A DNA stretch of 60,797 nucleotides from Streptomyces beihaiensis (GCF_026274175.1 NZ_JAPHNL010000179.1:1-60797), one strand, 5' to 3'; counted from the stretch's first letter, positions 15,644-24,664 are shown. Numbers and translations are program-made. Notes: generated by a model not told the origin, from the sequence alone.

Positions 15644-17094
15644 GACAGTCCGTACTCCTTCCAGCGGCGGTCCACCAGGTCCGCCGTACGGGGGTCGGAG
15701 ACGACCATGTGCGGCCAGCCACCGTCCCGCGTGTAGCCCTCCTCGGGCCACTTCCGCGTGGCGTCGATGCCTGCCTTGCCACCCCAGAACTGCTGGTAGG
15801 AGGCGTGGTCGAGGTGGTCGACGGGCCCCTCGACGACGGTCAGGTCACGGGCGTAGTCCGTGTTCCCCAGCGCGCGCCATGAGACTTCATGAAGATCGTG
15901 GACATCGCAATCGGAATCGACGACCACGATGAGTTTGGTCAGCGACATCATGTGCGCGCCCCAGACGGCGTGCATGACCTTCTGGGCGTGCTTGGGGTAC
16001 TTCTTGTCGATCGAGACGATCGCGCAGTTGTGGAAGCCGCCCGACTCGGGCAGGTGGTAGTCGACGATGTCCGGGACGATCACCTTGAGGAGGGGAAGGA
16101 AGAACCGCTCCGTGGCCCGTCCCAGCGGGCCGTCCTCGGTCGGGGGGCGGCCGACGACGATCGACTGGAGCAGCGGGCGCCCGCGCATCGTGACGCAGTC
16201 GATGGTCAGGGCCGGGAACGGCTCCTGCGGGGTGTAGAAACCGGTGTGGTCGCCGAAAGGGCCCTCCGGGAGCATCTCGCCCGGCTCCAGCCAGCCCTCC
16301 AGGACCACTTCGGCGTTGGCCGGGACCTGGAGCGGCACCGTCTTGCAGTCGACCATCTCGACGCGCTTGCCCTGGAGGAACCCGGCGAGCATGTACTCGT
16401 CCATGTCGCCGGGGAGCGGGGCGGTCGAGGCGTACGTGACGGCGGGCGGGCAGCCGAAGGCGATGGCGACCGGCAGCCTCTCGCCGCGCCGTGCGGCCAC
16501 CTGGTAGTGGTTGCGGCTGTCCTTGTGGATCTGCCAGTGCATGCCGATGGTGCGCTTGTCGTGGCGCTGGAGGCGGTACAGACCCAGGTTGCGGACGCCG
16601 GTGTCCGGGTCCTTGGTGTGGGTGAGGCCGAGGTTGAAGAAGGAGCCGCCGTCCTCCGGCCAGGTGAACAGCGCCGGGAGCCGGTCGAGGTCGACCTCGT
16701 CGCCACGCAGGACGACCTCGTGGACCGGCGCGTCCTTCACCTTGCGCGGCGGGACGTGCGCCATGGCACCGAGCTTGCCGAACGCCTCGCGCACGCCCAC
16801 GAACCCGTGCGGCAGCTCCGGCTTGAGCAGGCCGCCGATCTTCTCGCTGATCTCGTCGTACGACGTCAGGCCGAGCGCCTTGAGGAGGCGGCGGTCGGTG
16901 CCGTACACGTTCATCGCGAGGGGCATCGACGAGCCCTTCACGTTCTCGAAGAGAAGGGCGGGGCCGCCGGCCTTGTTGACCCGGTCGACGATCTCACCGA
17001 CCTCCAAGTGCGGGTCGACCTCGGCCTTGATGCGCTTGAGGTCGCCCTCGCGCTCCAGCGCCCTCAGCAGCGAGCGAAGATCGTCGTAAGCCAT
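15640..17094 (-). CDS. mqnL: UbiD-family decarboxylase, menaquinone branch
   Basis: A 484-residue prenyl-FMN-dependent decarboxylase starting MAYDDLRSLLRALEREGDLK. Family features include NLGLYRLQRHDKRTIGMHW, where IGMHWQIHKDSRNHY holds metal and cofactor ligands, LPEGPFGDHTGFYTPQEPFP and GRPPTEDGPLGRATERFF. It should remove the carboxyl group from the prenylated naphthoate using cofactor from the UbiX homologue. Start ATG 17094; its frame reaches 17316 but without a better start. Overlaps the prenyltransferase gene by four bases. The symbol is as I recall for the futalosine branch; ubiD is the older name. Confidence 0.88.
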   Translation of the reverse strand: MAYDDLRSLLRALEREGDLKRIKAEVDPHLEVGEIVDRVNKAGGPALLFENVKGSSMPLAMNVYGTDRRLLKALGLTSYDEISEKIGGLLKPELPHGFVGVREAFGKLGAMAHVPPRKVKDAPVHEVVLRGDEVDLDRLPALFTWPEDGGSFFNLGLTHTKDPDTGVRNLGLYRLQRHDKRTIGMHWQIHKDSRNHYQVAARRGERLPVAIAFGCPPAVTYASTAPLPGDMDEYMLAGFLQGKRVEMVDCKTVPLQVPANAEVVLEGWLEPGEMLPEGPFGDHTGFYTPQEPFPALTIDCVTMRGRPLLQSIVVGRPPTEDGPLGRATERFFLPLLKVIVPDIVDYHLPESGGFHNCAIVSIDKKYPKHAQKVMHAVWGAHMMSLTKLIVVVDSDCDVHDLHEVSWRALGNTDYARDLTVVEGPVDHLDHASYQQFWGGKAGIDATRKWPEEGYTRDGGWPHMVVSDPRTADLVDRRWKEYGLS

Positions 17095-17107
17095 GCCGTC
17101 CAGTTTG

Positions 17108-17440
17108 TCATCCCGTAAGCCCGACCGTGCCCGGGGCACCCGACCCCGACTGTCCGTGCTCCGCTCCGGCCTCCCAGGCGAAGCCGTCGGGGTCGGTGAA
17201 GGAGGCGGTGCGCGCGCCGCCGATGACGATGCGGTGCGAGCCGGTGCCGTCGGCCGCGACACCGAGCTCCTTGGCCAGGGCGCCCCGCTTGTAGAGGGCG
17301 AGCTTGACCGGGTCACCGGCGTCGGCGGTGAACTCCGCGTACTTGCCGCCGAAGCTCTTGCCGACCTTCAGGCCGTGTCCGACGTAGAACTCCTTCGTCG
17401 CCTTCGGCGTGGGGTGGTGGGTCTTCGTACGGGTGTCAGG
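17108..17440 (-). pseudogene. C-terminal remnant of a VOC/glyoxalase-family gene
   Basis: A minus-strand frame reads THHPTPKATKEFYVGHGLKV, then GKSFGGKYAEFTADAGDPVK, LALYKRGALAKELGVAADGT and FTDPDGFAWEAG before the stop at 17108. FYVGHGLKVGKSFGGKYAEF and DPDGFAWEA are typical of the second half of a VOC fold protein. Upstream of about 17440 the frame turns into low-complexity GC-rich DNA with no credible start codon, so the N-terminal half has been lost. It lies between the UbiD homologue and an intact VOC gene. Confidence 0.65.
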
Positions 17441-17505
17441 ACGGCGACGAGGCCCGGGGCGAGGGCAGGGGTGAAGGCGGAGGCGGGGGCGGGGGCGGGG
17501 ACGGG

Positions 17506-17533
17506 CACGCCGCCGCGTGCGCGGCGGCGCGTG
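17506..17533 (-). terminator. GC hairpin downstream of the VOC gene
   Basis: CACG plus CCGCCGCG (17506-17517) is mirrored by CGCGGCGG plus CGCGTG (17520-17533), with a two-base bulge and a very short loop. Position 40 bp beyond the stop of the minus-strand VOC gene suggests termination, but the surrounding low-complexity GC tract makes chance pairing possible. Confidence 0.4.
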
Positions 17534-17575
17534 CGCGGGCCCATTCGGGGTGGCACATGCGCGATGCGCCTCCCC

Positions 17576-18001
17576 TCAGACCTTGGGCGCGTCGGAGAGC
17601 TCCTGGATGCGGACCAGGTTCCCGGCCGGGTCCCGGAAGGCGCAGTCGCGGATGCCGTACGGCTGCAGCGTGGGCTCCTGGACGACCTCGGCGCCGCCCG
17701 CCTGCACCTTCTCGAACGTGCCGTCGAGGTCGTGGGTGGCCAGCAGGATCCAGCCGTAGGTGCCCTTGGCCATCATCTCGGTGATGGTGCGGCGCTCGTC
17801 GTCGGTGATGCCCGGGTCGGCGGCGGGCGGCGCCAGGAGGATGGAGGTGCCGGGCTGGCCGACGGGGCCGACGGTGATCCAGCGCATGGCGCCCTGGCCC
17901 ACGTCGGTGCGGACCTCGAAGCCGAGGATGTCGCGGTAGAAGGCGACGGACTCCTCCGGGTCGGTGTGCGGGAGGGCCGTGGTGTGAATGGTGATGTCCA
18001 T
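17576..18001 (-). CDS. VOC (glyoxalase/bleomycin-resistance-fold) family protein
   Basis: A 141-residue single VOC domain starting MDITIHTTALPHTDPEESVA with FYRDILGFEVRTDVGQGAMR, and ending FRDPAGNLVRIQEL, the usual metal-ligand strand. Such proteins bind a divalent metal and act as lyases, dioxygenases or drug-binding proteins; the substrate cannot be predicted. ATG 18001 matches the family start; the longer frame to 18079 adds an unrelated Arg-rich stretch. A decayed VOC gene lies just downstream. Confidence 0.87.
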   Translation of the reverse strand: MDITIHTTALPHTDPEESVAFYRDILGFEVRTDVGQGAMRWITVGPVGQPGTSILLAPPAADPGITDDERRTITEMMAKGTYGWILLATHDLDGTFEKVQAGGAEVVQEPTLQPYGIRDCAFRDPAGNLVRIQELSDAPKV

Positions 18002-18182
18002 GGATCCGACGTTAGGCGCGGCCCCCCGGACGCGCTTCTCGATTCCTGACCGATGCCCGAGGGCCCGCCCGGCGGGCACCGCCCGGCCACCGCCCCGAAG
18101 GCGTCACACCCACCCGCTACCCTGAGCCGGTCATCGGGGCCCACGCCCCCGTTTCGCCGCACCCTGGGGGGATCGCGACACC

Positions 18183-18581
18183 GTGTTTCGCTACCTGCCG
18201 TACCTGCTGGTCCTCGGCCTGTGGATCTACGCGTTCATCGACTGCCTGAACACCCCGGAGGAAGAGGTCAGGGGCCTGCCCAGGGTGGTGTGGGTGCTCA
18301 TCATCCTGTTCTTCGGCGAGGTGCTCGTCGGCCCGATCGCCTGGCTCGTCGCGGGCAAGCACCGCACCGTCCCGGCCGGTGGCTCCACGCCGTCCGAGTG
18401 GCACCGCACCCACCGGTCCGCCGCGTACGTCGCGCCGGACGACAACCCGGAGTTCCTCCGCTCGCTCAAGGAGGAGAACAAGAAGGACGAAGCTCTCCTC
18501 AAGGACTGGGAGGCGGACCTGCGCCGCCGCGAGGAGGAACTGCGCCGCCGCGAGCGCGGGCAGGGCGAGGAGCAGGTGTGA
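18183..18581 (+). CDS. PLDc_N-domain membrane protein
   Basis: A 132-residue protein. Two N-terminal helices (YLPYLLVLGLWIYAFIDCLN and VVWVLIILFFGEVLVGPIAWLV) with the intervening charged turn correspond to the PLDc_N (cardiolipin synthase N-terminal) domain found alone in many actinobacterial proteins. A long charged tail, KEENKKDEALLKDWEADLRR and EEELRRRE, should form a coiled coil in the cytoplasm. There is no HKD phospholipase motif, so it is not a lipase. Start GTG 18183. Overlaps the deaminase start by four bases (GTGA). Confidence 0.85.
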   Translation: MFRYLPYLLVLGLWIYAFIDCLNTPEEEVRGLPRVVWVLIILFFGEVLVGPIAWLVAGKHRTVPAGGSTPSEWHRTHRSAAYVAPDDNPEFLRSLKEENKKDEALLKDWEADLRRREEELRRRERGQGEEQV

Positions 18582-19036
18582 TCCCACTCGACCACGAGCT
18601 GGCGCGGGCGTGGCTGGCGACCGCCGTCGAGGAGGCGCGGGCCGGGCTCGCCGAGGGCGGCATCCCGATCGGCGCCGCCCTGTACTCCGCCGACGGCGCG
18701 GTCCTTGGCCGTGGCCACAACCGCCGCGTACAGGACGACGATCCGTCGGCGCACGGCGAGACCGACGCGTTCCGGGCGGCCGGACGGCAGCGCTCGTACC
18801 GGGGCACGACGATGGTGACGACGCTCAGTCCGTGCTGGTACTGCTCCGGCCTGGTGCGGCAGTTCGGGATCTCACGGGTGGTGATCGGCGAGGCCCGCAC
18901 GTTCCACGGCGGGCACGACTGGCTGGCGGAGCACGGCGTCGAGATCGTCCTGCTCGACGATCCCGGGTGCGTGGCGATGATGGACGAGTTCATCGCCACG
19001 CGACCTCAGTTGTGGAACGAGGACATCGGCGTGTAG
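18578..19036 (+). CDS. Cytosine/nucleoside deaminase, zinc-dependent
   Basis: A 152-residue enzyme of the cytidine-deaminase superfamily. The zinc site is H59-G-E61 in SAHGETDAFRAAG and PCWYC with C86 and C89. The single-domain length and the C-terminal GHDWLAEHGVEIVLLDDPGC resemble yeast-type cytosine deaminase and related guanine or nucleoside deaminases, so cytosine to uracil is likely but not certain. Start GTG 18578 overlaps the upstream stop, implying coupled translation. Convergent with resC, 19 bp apart. Confidence 0.87.
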   Translation: MIPLDHELARAWLATAVEEARAGLAEGGIPIGAALYSADGAVLGRGHNRRVQDDDPSAHGETDAFRAAGRQRSYRGTTMVTTLSPCWYCSGLVRQFGISRVVIGEARTFHGGHDWLAEHGVEIVLLDDPGCVAMMDEFIATRPQLWNEDIGV

Positions 19037-19055
19037 CCGACGCCGCCGAGCGGGC

Positions 19056-20168
19056 CTACACGCCCGCGTACGAGTGCTTGCCGGTGACGAAGATGTTGAC
19101 GCCGTAGTAGTTGAAGATCCAGCAGGCGAAGGCGATCATCGCCAGGTACGCGGCCTTGCGGCCCTTCCAGCCGGCGGTCGCGCGGGCGTGCAGGTAGCAG
19201 GCGTAGGCGACCCAGGTGATGAACGACCAGGTCTCCTTCGGGTCCCAGCCCCAGTAGCGGCCCCAGGCGTCGCCCGCCCAGATGGAACCGGCGATGATCG
19301 TGAACGTCCACAGCGGGAAGACGGCCGCGTTGACGCGGTAGGAGAACTTGTCCAGGGACTGCGAGGACGGCAGCCGCTCCAGGACGGAGGTGGCGAAGCT
19401 GCCGGGCTGCCCGCCGGTGGCGAGCTTGTTCTCGTAGCTGTCCTTGAACAGGTAGAGGATCGTGCCGACCGCGCCGACGTAGAAGACCGCGCCGCAGATG
19501 ATCGCCGTCGAGACGTGGATGTACAGCCAGTACGAGTGGAGGGCGGGCACCAGCTGGTCGCTCGCCGTGTACAGGACCGTGACGGCCAGGCCGAGGTCGA
19601 GCAGGACGGTGGTGATCAGCGGCAGGCCGAGCCAGCGGATGTTCTTCTTCAGCGCGAGCAGTGTCAGGTAGACGCCGACGGCCACCGTCGAGAACGTGAT
19701 GTTGAACTCGTACATGTTGCCCCACGGCGCCCGCTGCACCGAGAGCGCGCGGGTCAGCACCCCGCCGAACTCGACGAGGAAGGCGAGGACCGTGAGCGAG
19801 ATCGCGATCCGGCCGTACATGTCGCCCTGCTCGTCGCCGCCGGAGGCGCCGGGCCCGTCGGGTACGTCGCGGGCGCCCGCGGCGGCGCGGACGACGACCT
19901 TGGGACGCTCCAGGACGGCGGTGCCCGCGCCGCCCGCCTGCTTGCCGCGCACCTTCACCGACGGCGCGGCGGCGGCCGCCTCGGCGGTCTCGGCCGCGTC
20001 GCGGCTGCCGGTGAGGGCGGCGGCGGTACGGCCGACCTTGCTGCGGCTGCCGAAGATCCACTCGGCCATGTTGGCGAAGAACGCCAGCAGGTACACGGCC
20101 ATGGCCGAGTAGATGAGGACGTTACTGATGTGTGCCAGGTTCTCGTTGGTCTGGGCGGCGAGATTCAT
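19056..20168 (-). CDS. resC: Cytochrome c biogenesis protein CcsA/ResC (system II)
   Basis: A 370-residue integral membrane protein with the tryptophan-rich heme-handling signature WGRYWGWDPKETWS near the C-terminus, flanked by conserved His residues, and about eight helices. A low-complexity Ala-rich cytoplasmic loop (about residues 50-115) follows the first helix. With ResB it forms the system II cytochrome c synthetase, exporting heme and attaching it to CXXCH motifs. ATG 20168 overlaps the ResB stop by four bases (ATGA). Also named ccsA or ccsB in different genomes. Confidence 0.93.
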   Translation of the reverse strand: MNLAAQTNENLAHISNVLIYSAMAVYLLAFFANMAEWIFGSRSKVGRTAAALTGSRDAAETAEAAAAAPSVKVRGKQAGGAGTAVLERPKVVVRAAAGARDVPDGPGASGGDEQGDMYGRIAISLTVLAFLVEFGGVLTRALSVQRAPWGNMYEFNITFSTVAVGVYLTLLALKKNIRWLGLPLITTVLLDLGLAVTVLYTASDQLVPALHSYWLYIHVSTAIICGAVFYVGAVGTILYLFKDSYENKLATGGQPGSFATSVLERLPSSQSLDKFSYRVNAAVFPLWTFTIIAGSIWAGDAWGRYWGWDPKETWSFITWVAYACYLHARATAGWKGRKAAYLAMIAFACWIFNYYGVNIFVTGKHSYAGV

Positions 20169-21925
20169 TCCTCAGCCCCTTCGGCGGCAGGAACAGCGGT
20201 GGTTGTTTCAGCGGGTTCGGGTGCGCCGGTGACCCTTTCGGGTGCGCTGGGCGCCTTGTCGTGCAGCTGGCCGACCAGGTCGCCGAGCTCCTCCGGGAGC
20301 TTCGCCGACTCGCTGCGGCCCAGGCCCGCCATCTCGACGACGGTCACGCCGTCGGGGCCCTCGGTGGCGCGCACCCATACGCGGCGGCGCTGGATGAACA
20401 GGGAACCGGCCAGGCCCGCGATCGCGGCGATCGCCCCGCCCAGCGCCCAGCCGTCACCGGGCGAGTGGGCGATCTGGAAGGTGGCCCATTCCTTGATGTC
20501 CTTGTCGAACGTGATCGAGCCGTTGCCGCCGGGCAGCTTCATGGTCTCGCCGGGCAGCAGCCGCGCCTTGAGCAGGTTGCCATCGGCGTCCTTGTACGGC
20601 TTCATGTGGGTGGTGTCGAGCTGGTACACGTTCTGCGGCAGGCCCGCGTCGACGCCGAGGTCCCCGTGCTGCGCGTTGAGCGCCAGCACGGGGTAGTCGA
20701 GCGCCGGGAACTGGGAGAACATCGTGCCCTTGCCCGCACCGGCGAACGTCGGCACGAACCAGGCGTTGAAGCCCAGCTGTTCCTTCTTGCCCCGGGCGTC
20801 GCGGTAGCCGTCCATCACCTTGATGGCGCCCTGCGAGGTGATGTTGGAGTCCAGTGGCAGCATCGGCACGTACTGGTCGGAGACCGTCTTGCCCTTGCCG
20901 TCGCGGACCGTGACGTGGACCGCGTACCCGTGGCCGTTGAGGAAGATCTTCGTGCCGTCGATGTCCAACGGGTGGTTGACGCGGATGGTCTTCCTGGCGG
21001 GCTTGCCGTCGTCGCCGTTGCTGTACGTGACCGTCGCCTGGAAGGTGCGGGCGGTGCCCTTCTCCGGGCCGTTGCGCTCGTACGTCCCCGTGAACTTGTC
21101 GAGGGTGAAGCTGAACGGCGGCAGGTCGGTGTCGCTGTTGAAGAGGCTGCCGGACTGGAACTCGTCGTACTGGGTGAGGGTGTTGGCGAAGCCGTCGCCC
21201 TCGACGACCAGCTTGCCTCCCTCGTACTTGAACAACTGGCCGTAGGCGAAGGCGATCAGCATCACGATCAACGCGACGTGGAAGGCGAGGTTGCCGACCT
21301 CTCGCAGGTAGCCCTTCTCGGCGGCGACCGAACCGTCCGCCGCGTGCGCGTGCGCGCGGAAGCGGCGGCCGCGCAGCAGCGACAGCGCGGCGGAGTTCAC
21401 CTCGTCCGGGGTGGCCTCGGTGCGCCAGGTCGCGTACGCGGGCATCCGGTCAAGACGCCGGGGGGCGCGCGGCGGGCGGCCGCGCAGCTGGCCGACGAAC
21501 TGCCAGGTGCGCGGGATGATGCAGCCGATGAGGGAGACGAACAGCAGGATGTAGATCGCGGAGAACCACACCGAGCTGTAGACGTGGAAGAGGCCGAGCT
21601 TGTCGTAGATCGGCGCGAGCGTGGTGTGCGACTTGCGGAAGTCGTCGACCTTGAGCGGGCTCTTGCCCGACTGCGGGATGAGCGAGCCGGGGATCGCGCC
21701 GATCGACAGCATGAACAGCAGGATCAGCGCGACCCGCATGGAGGTCAGCTGTCGCCAGAACCAGCGGATCCAGCCGATCACGCCCAGGGTGGGCATGTTC
21801 GGCGCCCGGTCCTCGACGGGCGCGGTGCTGAGTTGGGAGGCGGCCTCCAGCTCGGAGGGATCTTCGTTGGTCGTCGGGTTCGGGCCCTGTGCGGTTTCCC
21901 GCGCCCCTTGCTGCGTGTCACTCAT
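20165..21925 (-). CDS. resB: Cytochrome c biogenesis protein ResB/Ccs1
   Basis: A 586-residue protein with three N-terminal helices (the first two WFWRQLTSMRVALILLFMLS and VWFSAIYILLFVSLIGCIIP), a large extracytoplasmic domain and a last helix near residue 500. SIGAIPGSLIPQSGK and KGYLREVGNLAFHVALI are ResB family segments. It is the partner of ResC in heme delivery to apocytochrome c. The start lies three bases after the ccdA stop and the genes are clearly cotranscribed. Length is normal for actinobacterial ResB. Confidence 0.94.
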   Translation of the reverse strand: MSDTQQGARETAQGPNPTTNEDPSELEAASQLSTAPVEDRAPNMPTLGVIGWIRWFWRQLTSMRVALILLFMLSIGAIPGSLIPQSGKSPLKVDDFRKSHTTLAPIYDKLGLFHVYSSVWFSAIYILLFVSLIGCIIPRTWQFVGQLRGRPPRAPRRLDRMPAYATWRTEATPDEVNSAALSLLRGRRFRAHAHAADGSVAAEKGYLREVGNLAFHVALIVMLIAFAYGQLFKYEGGKLVVEGDGFANTLTQYDEFQSGSLFNSDTDLPPFSFTLDKFTGTYERNGPEKGTARTFQATVTYSNGDDGKPARKTIRVNHPLDIDGTKIFLNGHGYAVHVTVRDGKGKTVSDQYVPMLPLDSNITSQGAIKVMDGYRDARGKKEQLGFNAWFVPTFAGAGKGTMFSQFPALDYPVLALNAQHGDLGVDAGLPQNVYQLDTTHMKPYKDADGNLLKARLLPGETMKLPGGNGSITFDKDIKEWATFQIAHSPGDGWALGGAIAAIAGLAGSLFIQRRRVWVRATEGPDGVTVVEMAGLGRSESAKLPEELGDLVGQLHDKAPSAPERVTGAPEPAETTTAVPAAEGAEE

Positions 21926-21928
21926 GGA

Positions 21929-22693
21929 TCAGATTCCCACCTGGAAGCCGCTGGACCAGGTCCGCATCTGCCCCACGAGCGCGTCCCACGCACCCGTGAG
22001 CAGGAGGACCCCGGTCAGGATCATCATGATGCCGCCGATCCGCAGCACCCACGTGTAATGCCTCTTCACCCAGCCGAAGGCACCGAGGGCCTTGCGGAAG
22101 GCGACGGCCGCCACGATGAAGGGGATACCGAGGCCGAAGCAGTAGGCGACGGTCAGTATCGCCCCCCGGCCGGCGCTGCCCTGCTGCGAGGACAGGACCA
22201 TCACCGATCCGAGCGTCGGGCCGATGCAGGGCGTCCAGCCGATGCCGAACAGCGCGCCGAGCAGCGGGGCGCCGACGAGGCCCGTCGCGGGGCGCTTGTG
22301 GAAGCGGAACTCCCGCTGGCTCATCCACGGCATGAGCCCCATGAAGAAGGCGCCCATGAGGATCATCAGCACGCCGAGCACCTTGCTCAACGTGTCCTGG
22401 TACTCCTGGAGCGTCTGGCCGAAGAACCCGAACAGGGCGCCGGTCGAGGCGAACACCGCGGTGAAGCCGAGCACGAACAGTCCGGCGCCCGCCGCCATCC
22501 GGCCGCGCCGCGCCTCCATCAGGTCGGCGCCGGTCATGCCGGTGACGTACGAGAGGTAGCCCGGCACGAGCGGCAGCACGCACGGCGAGAAGAAGGAGAC
22601 GAGACCGCCCAGCAGCGCGATCGGGATCGCCAGGAGCAGGGCGCCGTCGGTGATCGTGTCACCGGCGGCGAGCGTGGTGAGTGTGGGGGGCAC
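21929..22693 (-). CDS. ccdA: Thiol:disulfide interchange protein CcdA
   Basis: A 254-residue six-helix membrane protein. The two redox cysteines lie in SFFSPCVLPLVPGYLSYVTG and in GWTPCIGPTLGSVMVLSSQQ. CcdA carries electrons from cytoplasmic thioredoxin across the membrane to ResA, keeping apocytochrome cysteines reduced before heme attachment. Start GTG 22693, six bases after the resA stop. It is a normal-length CcdA with no periplasmic DsbD domains. Confidence 0.94.
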   Translation of the reverse strand: MPPTLTTLAAGDTITDGALLLAIPIALLGGLVSFFSPCVLPLVPGYLSYVTGMTGADLMEARRGRMAAGAGLFVLGFTAVFASTGALFGFFGQTLQEYQDTLSKVLGVLMILMGAFFMGLMPWMSQREFRFHKRPATGLVGAPLLGALFGIGWTPCIGPTLGSVMVLSSQQGSAGRGAILTVAYCFGLGIPFIVAAVAFRKALGAFGWVKRHYTWVLRIGGIMMILTGVLLLTGAWDALVGQMRTWSSGFQVGI

Positions 22694-22699
22694 CGTCGC

Positions 22700-23320
22700 T
22701 CACTTCTCCGCGATGATCGGGGCGAGCATCTCGCGCAGGCTCGACTCGCTGAGCGGCTTCAGGGAGCGCGCGGCGATCTTGCCCTCCCGGTCGACGACGA
22801 TCGTGGAGGGGATCGCCTGCGGATTGAGCGTGCCCTTCTCGAACCTCAGGAGCAGCTTGCCGGTGGGGTCGTAGAAGCTCGGGTACGGGATGCCCTTGTC
22901 CTTCTCGAACTCCTTGGCCGGGCTGGTGCTGGTGTCCCGCGTGTTGATGCCGAGGAACTGCACGCCCTTCGACTTGGTGTCCTTGGCCACCTTCGCGAAG
23001 TTGGGTGCCTCGGCGCGGCAGGGCGGGCACCAGGAGCCCCAGACGTTGAGGACGAGGACCTTGCCCTTGTAGTCGGCCGTGTCGAGCTGCTTGCCTTCGA
23101 GGCTCTTGCCCTTGAGGTCGGGGGCGTCGTGCCGGTCGCCCTTCTTGACGGTGTCGATGCCGCCGGAACCGGTCACGAAGTTGGTGTTGTTGCCCCCGCC
23201 CGACGTGCCGCCCGAACTGCACGCCGTCAGGGCGAGGGCGACGACGGCGGCGCCGACGGTCAGCTGGGCGGCGCGGCGCTTGGTCGCGGTGGTGCGGGGG
23301 GCGCGGCAGGCGGCACTCAT
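22700..23320 (-). CDS. resA: ResA-like thiol-disulfide oxidoreductase lipoprotein
   Basis: A 206-residue TlpA/ResA-type thioredoxin. The signal peptide ends in lipobox LALTACSSG (Cys34), so the protein is anchored outside the membrane. The active site is WCPPCRAEAPNF, with the typical ResA glutamate two residues after the motif. It reduces the CXXCH cysteines of apocytochromes using electrons from CcdA. First gene of the resA-ccdA-resB-resC operon. A 66-bp gap separates it from the upstream deacetylase-like gene. Confidence 0.93.
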   Translation of the reverse strand: MSAACRAPRTTATKRRAAQLTVGAAVVALALTACSSGGTSGGGNNTNFVTGSGGIDTVKKGDRHDAPDLKGKSLEGKQLDTADYKGKVLVLNVWGSWCPPCRAEAPNFAKVAKDTKSKGVQFLGINTRDTSTSPAKEFEKDKGIPYPSFYDPTGKLLLRFEKGTLNPQAIPSTIVVDREGKIAARSLKPLSESSLREMLAPIIAEK

Positions 23321-23386
23321 GTGAAAAGTTTCGCATGTCTGTTTAGGGGATCTTCCGCACCCCCCTCACCCATGGAAAACGCCACG

Positions 23387-24664
23387 TCAGGCGGCGTCGG
23401 CGAGGTAGCTCTTCCAGCCTCCGTCGGGCCGCTGTCCGACATCGAGGCCGCGCAGCCGCTGAAGCACCTTCGGGTCCTGCGCGTCCATCCAGTCGACGAA
23501 CTGCCGGAAGGAGACGAGCCGTACGTCGCGGTTCTTCTCGGCGACGGACGCGATGTGTTTGAGGGCGCCCTCGACGGCGTCCATGTAGATGCCGCCGTTC
23601 CATTCCTCGAAGTGGTTGCCGACGAAGAACGGCGCCCGGTTTGTCTCGTACGCACGCTTGAATCCCGCGATGTACGAGTTCGTGGCCTGTGTGCGCCAGC
23701 CCGGATAGTTGTGGGCGGGCGCCTTCGTCGAGTTCCTCGACTGGTTGGCGAGCATGTTGTAGTCCATCGACAGGACCTCGAAGCTGTGCCCGGGGAACGG
23801 GATCGCCTGGAGCGGCAGGTCCCACACCCCGTTGTTCTTCGTCGGCCAGACCTGGCGGCCGCCCGGCGAGGACGCGTCGTAGCGCCAGCCGAGCGCGCGG
23901 GCCGTGGGCAGCAGGTTCCTCTGGCCGAGCAGGCAGGGCGCGCGGGAGCCGACGAGCTCCTTGTCGTAGTCGAACGGCAGCGGCGGCTCGTCGTGCCAGC
24001 CGGTGTTGGTCCGCCAGGTCTTCACGAACGTCTTCGCCTGGTCGATCTCGCTGCGCCACTGCGCGGGCGTCCAGTTGGCGACGGAACCCGAGCCCGTGCA
24101 GAAGTGGCCGTTGAAGTGGGTGCCCACCTCGTGACCCTCGAGCCAGGCCCGGCGCGTGTACCTCAGCGTCAGCTTGACGTGCTCGTCGGTGAGGAAGTCG
24201 ATGGCGGAGGAGCCCACCGGGTTGTTCGGCGGGTGGTAGAGGCGCTTCTTGCTCTCGGGCAGCAGATACAGCCCCGAGAGGAAGAACGTCATGTGCGCGC
24301 CGTGGTCCTTGGCGAGCTTGAGGAAGCGCGGGTACAGGCCGTTGCCCACCTCGCCCGCGCCGTCCCAGGAGAAGATGACGAACTGCGGCGGCTTCTCGCC
24401 CGGTTCCAGCTTCCGCGGCGCGGCCGGCTGGTTCGGCTGCCTGCCGGTGTACGCGGTCGAGCCGTCACCGATCGGACGCGCCTTCGGCCGCTGCTGCCCG
24501 TCGGAGCCGTCGGCACCGCCTCCGCCGTGCCCGTGCCCGCCGCCCTCTCCCTTGCCCTTGCCGTTGTTGTGCGAGGCGTGTCCGGCCCCGCATCCGGCGA
24601 GAGCCGCGGCGGCCGCGACTCCGGCTCCCGCACCGAGCATTCCCCTTCGGCTGAGATCACGCAT
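23387..24664 (-). CDS. Tat-exported NodB-like polysaccharide deacetylase lipoprotein
   Basis: About 425 residues. MRDLSRRGMLGAGAGVAAAA is a twin-arginine signal with lipobox LAGC. A Gly/His/Lys-rich linker (GKGKGEGGGHGHGGGG) follows. The catalytic domain has FSWDGAGEVGN where NodB enzymes normally have TFDDGP, and EGHEVGTHFNGHF as the His-rich motif, so the second Asp of the metal site is missing. It may be a divergent deacetylase acting on cell-wall or capsule glycan, or may have lost activity. ATG 24664 follows GGGGAC; ATG 24679 is the alternative. Lies between heme and cytochrome c genes. Confidence 0.8.
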   Translation of the reverse strand: MRDLSRRGMLGAGAGVAAAAALAGCGAGHASHNNGKGKGEGGGHGHGGGGADGSDGQQRPKARPIGDGSTAYTGRQPNQPAAPRKLEPGEKPPQFVIFSWDGAGEVGNGLYPRFLKLAKDHGAHMTFFLSGLYLLPESKKRLYHPPNNPVGSSAIDFLTDEHVKLTLRYTRRAWLEGHEVGTHFNGHFCTGSGSVANWTPAQWRSEIDQAKTFVKTWRTNTGWHDEPPLPFDYDKELVGSRAPCLLGQRNLLPTARALGWRYDASSPGGRQVWPTKNNGVWDLPLQAIPFPGHSFEVLSMDYNMLANQSRNSTKAPAHNYPGWRTQATNSYIAGFKRAYETNRAPFFVGNHFEEWNGGIYMDAVEGALKHIASVAEKNRDVRLVSFRQFVDWMDAQDPKVLQRLRGLDVGQRPDGGWKSYLADAA

